A stretch of DNA of 64,000 nt, taken from Psychrobacter urativorans. Lineage in GTDB: Bacteria; Pseudomonadota; Gammaproteobacteria; Pseudomonadales; Moraxellaceae. The stretch is from NCBI RefSeq assembly GCF_904846675.1, contig NZ_CAJHBT010000001.1:124001-188000 (forward strand). The letters are read 5' to 3'. The notes beneath the pieces were generated by a model that ran no database searches, was not told where the DNA came from, and was given only the letters and a program-made list of their open reading frames with translations. This document shows, piece by piece, positions 9,703-18,025 of the stretch (within the stretch, counting starts at the first letter, position 1; each line of letters starts with the position of its first letter). The translations under genes were made by a program, and so were the position numbers.

Positions 9703-10153
9703 GTAACATTTAGACTGTCTACTCTCAACACTGGTAATCTTAATGACAACCGTACAAAATGGTTAAATACAGAATACAATAATGGTGCACGATTAAAAAC
9801 TTAATAAATATAACACCTCATAATAAAAAGGAGTTCTTTTATGAACACACAAAATTCGCAAAAAAACTTAGACATCACCCATAACGAGCAAGACAACCGT
9901 TTTGAAACGACTGTTGATGGACAAACAGGCTACGTCAGTTATCAAGATCGCGGTGACACCTTAGTCTATGACCACACTGAAGTGCCACAAGCATTGGAAG
10001 GCCAAGGTGTTGGCTCAGCCTTGATTAAGCATGCACTAGATTATGCGCGCGAACATGACAAAAAGGTCGTACCACAATGTCCATTTGTAGCTTCTTATAT
10101 TGATAAGCACCCTGATTATCAGGATCTGATATAGTCAAACCCGAATAAATCCG
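9703..10153 (+). repeat. Tandem duplication, copy 2
   Basis: Second copy of the unit described at 9121-9594. The flanks are more diverged than the coding part, with a few small gaps, which suggests an old duplication with both genes maintained. Confidence 0.75.
9841..10134 (+). CDS. Small GNAT-family N-acetyltransferase, copy 2
   Basis: A 97-residue paralogue of the preceding gene with the same start context (AAAAAGGAGTTC) and no length change. By my count 21 of 97 positions differ, many conservatively. The acetyl-CoA loop reads GQGVGSALIKHALDYA and the ending CPFVASYIDKHPDYQDLI keeps the family signature, so both copies look functional. The proline in CPF here (CSF in copy 1) is the commoner family residue as I recall it, hinting that this copy is closer to the ancestral type. 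The substrate is unknown. Confidence 0.85.
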   Translation: MNTQNSQKNLDITHNEQDNRFETTVDGQTGYVSYQDRGDTLVYDHTEVPQALEGQGVGSALIKHALDYAREHDKKVVPQCPFVASYIDKHPDYQDLI

Positions 10154-10302
10154 CTACAGCGTCATCCTTATCCTTGTATCGAAATTATTCGAAATGGATT
10201 ATATGACCAAGTCATTATAGAATATGAATAACACTTAAAATAAAAACGCCACATTTATCAATCGCAATGCGACCATTTTCCACTAAAAACCTAAGTAGAC
10301 CT

Positions 10303-10384
10303 ACCCGCCTATTTGCCTGACACCTCTGCTCATATATCTCTAACCAAATATATGGCAAGATATAAGGTATAGGTGGGTTTTTTG
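10303..10384 (+). ncRNA. Candidate structured RNA or attenuator-like leader upstream of phhB
   Basis: Three nested helices can be drawn. The outer pairs ACCCGCCTAT (10303-10312) with ATAGGTGGGT (10369-10378). A second pairs TTGCC (10313-10317) with GGCAA. An inner one pairs CATATAT (10331-10337) with ATATATG (10348-10354). The outer helix runs straight into six T residues. This could be a small RNA with its own terminator, an unusually large terminator for the GNAT gene, or an attenuated leader for phhB about 115 bases downstream. It matches no riboswitch family that I recognise. Confidence 0.4.
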
Positions 10385-10497
10385 GCCTATAGTATTTGTG
10401 TAAGACGTACTAATAATCATATAAAATCTCAGTCACCCCTTCTTAAAACTTAAGCAAATTTCCCCCGATAACATATACAATAACAAAGGATATTCCT

Positions 10498-10791
10498 ATG
10501 AGTAGTTTATCTGATCAACAAATTGATTTACAGCTAGAAGCGCTGGCAGGCTGGGAACGCGATGGTAGCAGTATCGTCAAAACCTATCACTTTAGCGACT
10601 TTATTGAGGCTATCAGCTTTATGACTCAGGCGGCATTTCATGCCGAAGCACTCGAGCATCACCCTGAATGGCGCAACACTTATAACGTGGTGGAGGTACG
10701 CCTAACGACTCATGATACGGGCGGTATTACCAGTCACGATATTCGTTTGGCAAAACGGATGGAGCATATCATCCAGCCCAAGCGTTTATAA
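10498..10791 (+). CDS. phhB: Pterin-4a-carbinolamine dehydratase
   Basis: A 97-residue 4a-hydroxytetrahydrobiopterin dehydratase, which recycles the pterin cofactor after aromatic amino-acid hydroxylation. The family signature is visible as [27 protein letters not shown] (residues 51-77 region), with the catalytic histidine pair in EHHPEW and the later [18 protein letters not shown] precedes the ATG. No phenylalanine hydroxylase gene lies within the window, so the partner enzyme is either elsewhere or absent. It ends at a strong terminator shared with the opposing DUF1328 gene. Confidence 0.92.
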   Translation: MSSLSDQQIDLQLEALAGWERDGSSIVKTYHFSDFIEAISFMTQAAFHAEALEHHPEWRNTYNVVEVRLTTHDTGGITSHDIRLAKRMEHIIQPKRL

Positions 10792-10845
10792 TTTAGACCC
10801 ATTTAGCACGCATTTATTCGGCTTTGAAAATAGACTTAAGCTTTA

Positions 10846-10883
10846 AGTATAAAAAAGTCCTCAATCGAGGACTTTTTTATACT
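10846..10883. terminator. Bidirectional terminator between phhB and the DUF1328 gene
   Basis: A 17-bp stem AGTATAAAAAAGTCCTC with its complement, small loop, and A/T tracts on both sides. It lies between convergent genes. Confidence 0.92.
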
Positions 10884-10906
10884 GATTAAATTAGATAGCT
10901 AACTTA

Positions 10907-11062
10907 TTACATCTTACGACCAACAAAGGCCACGATAAATAGGATAACAGCAACGACTAGGAAGATATAAGCTAGGTTAGAAGATAAACCAGCGACTCCA
11001 CCAAAACCTAGTAGACTTGCGAGTAATGCGATAACGGCAAAAATGATAGCCCAACGAAACAT
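10907..11062 (-). CDS. DUF1328 small membrane protein (YtjA-like)
   Basis: A 51-residue protein read by translating the minus strand: it begins [14 protein letters not shown] and ends IVAFVGRKM. Two hydrophobic segments flank a [11 protein letters not shown] loop, which is the standard DUF1328/YtjA pattern. TGAGGAG lies upstream of the ATG at good spacing. These inner-membrane proteins are of unknown function and are often stress-induced in other proteobacteria (family knowledge, not shown here). It is easily missed because of its size. Confidence 0.9.
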   Translation of the reverse strand: MFRWAIIFAVIALLASLLGFGGVAGLSSNLAYIFLVVAVILFIVAFVGRKM

Positions 11063-11452
11063 AATTATTCTCCTCAGATAAACGATATTGGTACTTATTG
11101 TTGATACTTATTTTTTAAACACTTTTGATTTTATACTTACTGCATATGTGAGTAGATTAGCAACATTTAAACGCAATATACGTGCACTTTGGTTATTATC
11201 ACGCTAAGTTGTGTAACCTTTGTAGTAGTCTTACCTTATTTAGAGCACATTTGAGTTATTTAAAATTTTTTACTTGGCTTTTGACTGCATATGTGTCCAT
11301 ATTGCTTCCGTTTACTTAATTTAAATCACTATGAACAAAAAATCTGCTATAAATATACTCAATATATCGCAATTTTTTTATTTCTCGGCAAAACGTTTGA
11401 GTAAAATTATTAGCAATTCATTCTTATCAGTAAAATATCAAGGACAATAATT
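11063..11452. other. Divergent intergenic region with a repeated 12-mer
   Basis: About 390 AT-rich bases between the DUF1328 gene and the saccharopine-dehydrogenase-like gene. I see no ORF. ACTGCATATGTG occurs twice in direct orientation, at 11139-11150 and 11284-11295. Otherwise nothing notable. Confidence 0.45.
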
Positions 11453-12796
11453 ATGGATAACAATACCGATAATATAGAAAAAAATACCGATAACTCCGAA
11501 CGACCTTATGCGATTGTTTTATATGGTGCTACCAGCTTTGTTGGACAAATTACTGCCCATTATCTGGCACAATTTTTATCAAACTCAAAGTCTAAAGACG
11601 ACTCTGACTCTGATTCGAAAGAAAAAGCCCCGCAAACAGTTGCATGGGCGATTGCTGGACGTGATGAAGACAAGCTAAAAAAACTACAAGCTGAGCTTAA
11701 TGAGGCTCAGAAAGATAATAAATCGAATACCACAGTCGATATCATTATTGCCGATAGCAACGATGATGACAGTCTTGATGCCATGACTAAGCAAACCAAG
11801 GTCGTTATTTCAACCGTTGGCCCTTACCTTAAATACGGTGAGCCACTGATTAAATCCTGTGCCAACCACGGTACCGACTATGTGGACCTTACTGGTGAAG
11901 CGATTTTCATTAAAGATATGATGGATAAGTACCAAGATGCCGCACAAAAAAGTGGCGCACGCATCGTTAACTCTTGCGGCTTTGATTCTATTCCCTCAGA
12001 CTTAGGGGTTTATTTCACCCAGCAGCAAGCTGAAGCAAAGTTTGATAAATCCTGCGAAGTCATTAATATGCGCGTGAAAGCGGCCAAAGGTGGCTTGTCC
12101 GGCGGTACCATCGCTTCGATGGCCACTATCTTTGCAGAAGTAGGTCAAGATAAGGCGCGTCGTCGCCAACTAGCTAACCCATACCTGCTTAATGATGATG
12201 AAAATGTCCCTGATATACGCCAAGATAATGTCAACAAACCAGAATACGATACCGAACATGACCGCTGGCTGGCACCTTTTGTGATGGCCAGTATTAATAC
12301 CCGCATCGTCCATCGCAGTAATCAGCTACTCGATTACGAATATGGTCGCGACTTTAAATATGACGAAGCGATGTGGATGAAAGATGGGGTTAAAGGCCAG
12401 CTGATGAGTGTCGGCATGAGTGTTGGGCTGTTAGGTTTCGCCACTGCTATGAGCTTTAAGCGCAGCCGTGAATTCCTCTCTCAGCATGTTTTACCTAAAT
12501 CAGGCTCTGGCCCGTCTAAGTCTGAGCAAGAAAACGGCTTTTTTGATATTCGCTTCTTTGGTAAGACTTCCAAACAAGACATTATCAATACCAAGGTCAC
12601 CAGTGATAAAGATCCCGGCTACGGCAGCACTTCACGCATGTTGGCACAATCAGCGTTGTGTTTAGCACAAGACATTGCTAAAAATGACGTTGGTGGTGGC
12701 TTTTGGACGCCGGCATCTGCCATGGGTGATCAGTTATTAACCCGACTTGAAACCTATGCTGGTATTCGCTTTGAAGTAATTGTTAATAAAAGCTAA
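11453..12796 (+). CDS. Saccharopine dehydrogenase-like NAD(P)-binding protein
   Basis: A 447-residue oxidoreductase of the saccharopine dehydrogenase NADP-binding / trans-acting enoyl reductase type. The Rossmann segment YAIVLYGATSFVGQITAHYLA lies near residues 18-38. It is followed by TVGPYLKYGEPLIKSCANHGTDYVDLTGE near 122-150, the most characteristic stretch of the family, and SCGFDSIPSDLGV near 175-187. There is a hydrophobic stretch near 320-333. Members are found in bacteria, yeast and animals and mostly lack a proven substrate, so a lysine-pathway role should not be assumed. AAGGA precedes the ATG; it seems monocistronic with its own terminator. Confidence 0.82.
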   Translation: MDNNTDNIEKNTDNSERPYAIVLYGATSFVGQITAHYLAQFLSNSKSKDDSDSDSKEKAPQTVAWAIAGRDEDKLKKLQAELNEAQKDNKSNTTVDIIIADSNDDDSLDAMTKQTKVVISTVGPYLKYGEPLIKSCANHGTDYVDLTGEAIFIKDMMDKYQDAAQKSGARIVNSCGFDSIPSDLGVYFTQQQAEAKFDKSCEVINMRVKAAKGGLSGGTIASMATIFAEVGQDKARRRQLANPYLLNDDENVPDIRQDNVNKPEYDTEHDRWLAPFVMASINTRIVHRSNQLLDYEYGRDFKYDEAMWMKDGVKGQLMSVGMSVGLLGFATAMSFKRSREFLSQHVLPKSGSGPSKSEQENGFFDIRFFGKTSKQDIINTKVTSDKDPGYGSTSRMLAQSALCLAQDIAKNDVGGGFWTPASAMGDQLLTRLETYAGIRFEVIVNKS

Positions 12797-12895
12797 TACA
12801 GTTTTGCTATCAGCTGATAACTGACTTTTATTAACTAAAGCCTATTACCTACAGTTAACTAAATCACTGCGTCTTTAAATAAGGACAAGGTTATG

Positions 12896-12926
12896 ACCGC
12901 ATTCTAATATTAGGATGCGGTTTTTT
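12896..12926 (+). terminator. Intrinsic terminator
   Basis: ACCGCATTCTAA pairs with TTAGGATGCGGT (one G-T pair), followed by a run of T. It lies about 100 bases after the saccharopine-dehydrogenase-like gene. Confidence 0.85.
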
Positions 12927-12999
12927 GCTATTCAAATTAAGGCATCTGGATTTAATAAAATTAACTTATTAACTCGAGCGTTTGAAATATTAGGGATAG

Positions 13000-13021
13000 A
13001 ATGTTAATAAATATTAACATT
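13000..13021. promoter_or_regulatory. Perfect palindrome, possible operator
   Basis: AATGTTAATA, two bases, then TATTAACATT: perfect 10+10 symmetry, 156 bases before a secreted-protein gene. A second short palindrome, ACCTTA-T-TAAGGT, lies at 13123-13135, nearer the start. These look like dimeric repressor sites, but no regulator is identified. Confidence 0.4.
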
Positions 13022-13176
13022 GTATGTATTCAGTAAATAATATTACAGGTTTACTAGTTTTTTATACATTATGATACATATTCTTAGCTTAATGACACAG
13101 CCATACTAGACCAGCTCGCGTAACCTTATTAAGGTAAACGTATAAGATTATTAATGACAATTACGAGGAAACTATT

Positions 13177-14025
13177 ATGAAATTGAACATATTAACCGCA
13201 GCGATTCTAACTTCTGGTTTAGCTATGTTTGCCAGTTCTGCTAATGCTGGTATGAAAACCGATGGTCATGGTAACGTGGGCTATGATAGCTATGATGAGT
13301 GTGTTGCTGCGGTTAAAGATGGCTCTGCCAAATTCTATACCCCTTACACTTACCAAAAGCCAATGCGCCGTGCTGGGGAAGCCTCTATCAAAAAAATGCG
13401 GTTATCGGAAGTTATGATTCCACAGAATGTGGTAAGTAGCAATAATCTAGGCACTGCTGATTATGCAGCGGGCGCTTGTGATTTAGGTGTCGGTCAATCA
13501 AATGGTCGTTATGGGGTGTCAGGAGCACTTGTTGGTAAATACGTTCCTATCGCCGCTGATATGCCTGTTAACGTCTACATGGACAAGAGCGGCAACCCTA
13601 CCCGCCTAAGCATGCAGCAGTGTGATAACCATTTCGGTGATAAGTTTCCAACTCCCGTAGTTAGCGAAGTTAAGGCGACTGAGGAAGCAGAAGCGCCGGA
13701 AGCACAAATCGCTATCGCTGAAGAACGTAGTGTAGAGCCGGTTATAGTAGAAACCAAACGTGTTATCCGTCCTGCTAAATATCGTGTTAAAGAAGTGATT
13801 GTTGCTCCTGAAGACCAAGTGAGACGCGTTAATACCTCTACTGGTACCGCTGTAGCCGTAGAGTCTGGTACAAATCGTAGAATCGTTGTTGGTCAAGAAG
13901 CAGGTGATGACATTATTAACAATACCGAAGTCGATCAGGATGTTCCAGTAATCCGCGTACCTGCTAACGAAGTGCAAAGACGCCTTGTGGATCCAAATAC
14001 TGGTGAATACGTGATTGTTGAATAA
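13177..14025 (+). CDS. Secreted protein of unknown function
   Basis: A 282-residue protein that I do not recognise. Residues 1-24 form a clear signal peptide (charged start, hydrophobic core, SANA cleavage motif), so it is periplasmic or exported. The mature N-terminal half is compact, with cysteines at 42, 101 and 149 and a repeated Tyr/Gly pattern. Residues of about 160-190 are acidic and Ala/Pro/Glu-rich like a linker. The last 90 residues contain several RRV/RRI/RRL motifs and end QRRLVDPNTGEYVIVE. ACGAGGAA precedes the ATG. It could be an envelope protein. A second small secreted gene follows. Confidence 0.75.
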   Translation: MKLNILTAAILTSGLAMFASSANAGMKTDGHGNVGYDSYDECVAAVKDGSAKFYTPYTYQKPMRRAGEASIKKMRLSEVMIPQNVVSSNNLGTADYAAGACDLGVGQSNGRYGVSGALVGKYVPIAADMPVNVYMDKSGNPTRLSMQQCDNHFGDKFPTPVVSEVKATEEAEAPEAQIAIAEERSVEPVIVETKRVIRPAKYRVKEVIVAPEDQVRRVNTSTGTAVAVESGTNRRIVVGQEAGDDIINNTEVDQDVPVIRVPANEVQRRLVDPNTGEYVIVE

Positions 14026-14267
14026 GCTTTAACAATAAACGCGTGGACAGTACAATTTAATATTACGAAGGTTGGATATATAAAAAGTAATACCTTCATG
14101 CCGTCGTAACAACACGAATACAGGAATTGCACAATGTCACACCAGAACATTGAACCGTTAGACTATTAATCTACGTACTACTGGATCATTAAGGTTATAG
14201 TTGCTAGTCTTATGCCTAAAGATTATGACTAATTTAGATTAGCTTATAAGACTTTTAGTTCGAATCG

Positions 14268-14306
14268 ATCATGATAATCACTAGAGTGGTTATCATGATT
14301 TTATTT
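14268..14306 (+). terminator. Hairpin terminator downstream of the secreted-protein gene
   Basis: A 15-bp stem ATCATGATAATCACT / AGTGGTTATCATGAT with one wobble pair and a 2-base loop, followed by a T-rich tract. It lies about 240 bases after the stop codon, so the 3' UTR is long; the rest of 14026-14421 shows nothing coding. Confidence 0.7.
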
Positions 14307-14421
14307 TATATATTTAAAATTATAAATAGATTCGTATTGTAGAAAATAACGTTAAATTGTTTATTGAGTTTAAGAGCGTTTTAAACTGACAATCCAAATC
14401 TGTAAATCAAGGAATTAATTA

Positions 14422-14832
14422 ATGCAAAAACGTACTTTACCTCTATCGCTACTCATTGGCGCCGCCCTTACTATTCCAAGTTTAGCAATGGCAGCACCTG
14501 CTAATAATAACAATATTACACCAGTGGATATGCCTACTGCGACTGCTGAAAATACGCTCGAGACTGAAGAAAGTACGGATAGTGAGCTACGGTCAACCCA
14601 ACCTGGTTCGTTTGAGATTAGTGAAACTCAAACTATTTCAGGTGCGCGCATTAATAATGATAATAACAAAGAAGGTTTGGCTACTGAAATAGAAACGATG
14701 CAAGCCCCAAAAGAAGCTGTACAAACTCCAGAAGAGACTCTAGGAGATCCACAAGAAGCTGTACAACAGGCTCCACAAGAAGCCGTACAAACCCCCAGAA
14801 CTGCGACGCAACCGCAATCATTAGCTAGATAA
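14422..14832 (+). CDS. Small secreted low-complexity protein of unknown function
   Basis: A 136-residue protein with a signal peptide of about 25 residues (MQKRTLPLSLLIGAAL..., cleaved near AMA-AP). The mature part is Thr/Glu/Gln/Ala-rich, has no cysteine and is probably disordered. Its C-terminal third repeats a short Glu-Ala-Val-Gln unit: PKEAVQTPE, PQEAVQQAP and PQEAVQTPR near residues 96-128. AAGGA precedes the ATG. The EAVQ repeats invite length variation between strains. I do not recognise a family. Expression as a real protein is supported by the start context, signal peptide and following terminator. Confidence 0.68.
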   Translation: MQKRTLPLSLLIGAALTIPSLAMAAPANNNNITPVDMPTATAENTLETEESTDSELRSTQPGSFEISETQTISGARINNDNNKEGLATEIETMQAPKEAVQTPEETLGDPQEAVQQAPQEAVQTPRTATQPQSLAR

Positions 14833-15014
14833 ATTGGCATCGCTAATTACTAGCGATTATTAGTGGGATTGACACTAATAGTTTAAAATCTGTCGACAAG
14901 CTCATTAAAGTCAACCTTCAATGCTATAAGCAAAAAGAAAAAGTTATCATGGTGGGTTACTAGCCACGCCAATCTATTCATAATGAGACACCTCTTAAAT
15001 GAAGATTCTAAACT

Positions 15015-15046
15015 AAAAAAAGGCAGCCCAATGGCTGCCTTTTTTT
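15015..15046. terminator. Bidirectional terminator between the secreted-protein gene and tex
   Basis: A perfect stem AAAAAAAGGCAGCC / GGCTGCCTTTTTTT with a 4-base loop between convergent genes. Confidence 0.93.
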
Positions 15047-15097
15047 ATTACTCATTATGAACGAGTTATTCAAACACTACTACCTGCCATCGAAGTA

Positions 15098-17656
15098 TTA
15101 CTTCTTACCTTTAGACACGCCTGCTTCTTTTAATAACGCTCCAAGAGTACCGATTTTAATAGGTGCTTCTGATTTGGTGGCCTTCGGCGTTTTACTACCA
15201 GTATTACTAGGCGCGCCTGCGTTACCTTTATCACCTTTATTGTCATTTCTGTCAGAGCGCTTACCACGCGGTGCAGAACGGCGCTTATCATCAGCTGCCG
15301 GACGATTGCTACGTGGACGGCTGGCTTTATCATCGCCGCTATCATTACTTGTTGCAGCAGATTTATTGGCGGCGCGAGTAGGTTTTGCGACTTCTGGCTT
15401 CATACTAAAGCCAATGCGGCCACGCGACTCATCGATAGCAATGACGCGGACGGAGATAATATCACCCGGTTTGACGCGGTTCATAGGATCTGCGACGAAG
15501 TCATTGGCCATCTGCGAGATATGTACCAAGCCATCTTGATGAACGCCAACATCAACGAAGCAACCAAAGGCAGTCACGTTAGTAACCACGCCCTCTAAGG
15601 TCATGCCTTCAGTCAAATCCTTAATGCTATTGACGTCATCACGGAAGTTAGCTGTTTTAAACTCAGGACGCGGGTCGCGAGCAGGTTTTGCCAGCTCCTC
15701 AATAATAGCTTTAACACTGATATTGTCATCATTGGCAGTGACAGTAGTAATATCGATGCTATTAAGAACCCCATCATTACCTAATACGTCGCTTAAATCT
15801 TTGCCGGTTTGCGCTAATAAGCTATCAACCAATGCATAGCTTTCTGGATGCACACCGGTGGCATCGAGCGGATTGCCACCATCATGTACCCGCAGAAAAC
15901 CTGCGGCTTGCTCAAAGGTTTTGACCCCTAAGCGCGGCACATCTTTAAGCGCTTCACGGCTAGCAAAAGCGCCATGTTCTTTACGGTAGGTAACGATTTG
16001 CTGGGCAACGTTGCGATTAAGACCTGCAATGTGTGCCAAGATCGCAGGACTGGCGGTATTAACATCAACACCGACCGCATTCACACTATCTTGAGTGACC
16101 TTATCAAGACTGTCTGCCAATTGCGTTTGGTTCACATCATGCTGATATTGACCAACACCGATCGCTTTTGGATCAACCTTGACCAGCTCTGATAAGGGAT
16201 CTTGGAGACGGCGGGCAATAGATACCGCTCCGCGTACAGAGACGTCCATATTGGCAAGCTCGTCACTGGCAAGCTCACTGGCTGAATAGACCGAAGCCCC
16301 AGATTCATTAACGATAACGGCTTTGGCTTGTAGCTTATCATTAGCAGCCAAAATCTCTTTAACCATCGCATCGGTTTCGCGGCTAGCAGTACCATTACCA
16401 ATAGCGACTAAATCGACGTTATAAGTGCTTAGCAGCTTATCGATAACCGTTTTGGCCTCGCTCATTTTATTATCAGGAGCAAATGGATAGACAGTAGCGA
16501 TAACTGGCTTGTCAGCGTCATCAAGCATGACATGACCTTGCGCATCGATAATGGCCATTTTAACGCCATGACGGATACCAGGATCAACGCCCAAGATAAC
16601 TTTACGGCCTGCAGGCGCTGACATTAATAGGTGCTGTAAGTTATTAGCAAACACCTCAATGGCATCCGCTTCTGCAGTCAGACGTTTTTCAGTTAATAGA
16701 CGATGTTCGATGTGTGGACGCCATTTGTCTTTCCAAAGACTCGTTGCTGCCTCAGCTAAAAACTCGCGACGCGCATCAGGTGCTTTGGCATCAATATCGA
16801 AATGCTTGACGATTTTTTCGACAAATGGTGCATCTTCGCCTTCGATTTTTAGACCGAGGACGTTTTCTTGACGACCGCGTAGCATGGCTAATAAGCGGTG
16901 ATTAGGCAAACGTGCGAGACTTTCGCTATGTTCAAAGTAGTCTTTGAACTTCTCGCCTACTTCGCGCTTCTCATCACTAGCAACGCTTGATACGATATTT
17001 GCAGTTTTTGCAAAACCGTTACGCAAGTTATCTAATAAATCTAATGCTTGGGTCCAATCATCGACGATGATGGCTTGCACGCCAGCAAGTTGCTTGTCTA
17101 TATCGCTGAAATCGACTTCAACCTCATTACCGCTATCGTCAGAGATGCTGGTAGGAACTTGATAGCCCGCCAGCGCATCTGTTGGGGTAATCTCCGTCGT
17201 CAAGAGTAATTGAGCTGCCGTATCAAGGCCAGCCGCGCGTGCTTTAGCAGCTGGTGAGCGGCGACGCGGACGGTACGGCAGATAGATGTCCTCTAACTCA
17301 AGCTTAGAAGTCGCATTATCGATACGCACTTGCAGCTCATCCGTTAGATTGCCCTGAGTACTGAGCAACTCTACAATTTTGAGCCGGCGGGTTGCCATAT
17401 CGCGCTCATAGTTGAGCGACTTCTCAAGTGCGCGTAATTGCGCATCATCGAGGTTCTGGGTTTTCTCTTTGCGATAACGCGCAATAAAGGGCACAGTCGC
17501 GCCATCATCGTAGAGTTTGACAAATGCGTTGACTTGAGCAGACTTAATGCCAAGCGCGCGAGCAAGTTTGTCGTGAATATTCGCGTGTGTGGTTGCGTCC
17601 AAGCCCTGTGCTTTTGTTGGGGCTTGAGAAGACGTTTGGGTTTCAGTGCTACTCAT
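15098..17656 (-). CDS. tex: Tex family transcription accessory / RNA-binding protein
   Basis: An 852-residue cytoplasmic nucleic-acid-binding protein. Visible are the helical N-terminal Tex domain with VPFIARYRKEKT near residue 54, the YqgF/RNase H-like domain containing LGVDPGIRHGVKMA, helix-hairpin-helix segments (SPAILAHIAGLNRNVAQQIV and following), and a C-terminal S1 domain from LEGVVTNVTAFGCFVDVG near residue 683. The last 99 residues (about 754-852) are a basic, Asn/Asp/Arg/Lys-rich tail ending with a short helix-like LGALLKEAG, longer than in E. coli YhgF. It is probably monocistronic. Tex proteins affect transcription and virulence genes in Bordetella and pneumococcus. Confidence 0.94.
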   Translation of the reverse strand: MSSTETQTSSQAPTKAQGLDATTHANIHDKLARALGIKSAQVNAFVKLYDDGATVPFIARYRKEKTQNLDDAQLRALEKSLNYERDMATRRLKIVELLSTQGNLTDELQVRIDNATSKLELEDIYLPYRPRRRSPAAKARAAGLDTAAQLLLTTEITPTDALAGYQVPTSISDDSGNEVEVDFSDIDKQLAGVQAIIVDDWTQALDLLDNLRNGFAKTANIVSSVASDEKREVGEKFKDYFEHSESLARLPNHRLLAMLRGRQENVLGLKIEGEDAPFVEKIVKHFDIDAKAPDARREFLAEAATSLWKDKWRPHIEHRLLTEKRLTAEADAIEVFANNLQHLLMSAPAGRKVILGVDPGIRHGVKMAIIDAQGHVMLDDADKPVIATVYPFAPDNKMSEAKTVIDKLLSTYNVDLVAIGNGTASRETDAMVKEILAANDKLQAKAVIVNESGASVYSASELASDELANMDVSVRGAVSIARRLQDPLSELVKVDPKAIGVGQYQHDVNQTQLADSLDKVTQDSVNAVGVDVNTASPAILAHIAGLNRNVAQQIVTYRKEHGAFASREALKDVPRLGVKTFEQAAGFLRVHDGGNPLDATGVHPESYALVDSLLAQTGKDLSDVLGNDGVLNSIDITTVTANDDNISVKAIIEELAKPARDPRPEFKTANFRDDVNSIKDLTEGMTLEGVVTNVTAFGCFVDVGVHQDGLVHISQMANDFVADPMNRVKPGDIISVRVIAIDESRGRIGFSMKPEVAKPTRAANKSAATSNDSGDDKASRPRSNRPAADDKRRSAPRGKRSDRNDNKGDKGNAGAPSNTGSKTPKATKSEAPIKIGTLGALLKEAGVSKGKK

Positions 17657-18025
17657 ATCCGTATCAATCGTTGAGAAATGTAGCTTGGCATTATAGCAAA
17701 AGCGGCATGAATAAAAATTCTTTTTATATTTTCGTTACTTATCATCATTTTTATCACACAAATCCCTATATATTATCAGGTCATAGACCTTATTAAACAA
17801 ACGCATACAGCATTTATGCACACGAGTGATGCAATTGTCAATGCAATCTTATACACTAAAGCGGTAAACATATAAACGTTGACCAATAATCAGTGGTTAC
17901 ACAAAAGTTGTGATTACTCTACCACTCTGACAATAGTTAATAAACTAACCATTATACTTTTCCCACAATAATTTTTCTGACAACAGTTTTTTTGAAAAAA
18001 ATAACGTTCATTAAGGGAATTTTGC
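17657..18025. other. Divergent intergenic region between tex and ompR
   Basis: About 370 AT-rich bases that must contain both promoters. I see no ORF, RNA gene or strong inverted repeat. AAGGGA lies before the ompR start. Confidence 0.5.

Noticed and set aside
13606..13977. Minus-strand ORF opposite the secreted-protein gene
   Set aside because: Fully inside a gene with a clear signal peptide and start; composition (Asn/Phe/Tyr-rich) is typical of an antisense frame.
15057..15539. Plus-strand ORF of 160 codons opposite the tex tail
   Set aside because: It is antisense to the repetitive tail of tex, has no ribosome binding site and spans the tex stop; it reads as a shadow.
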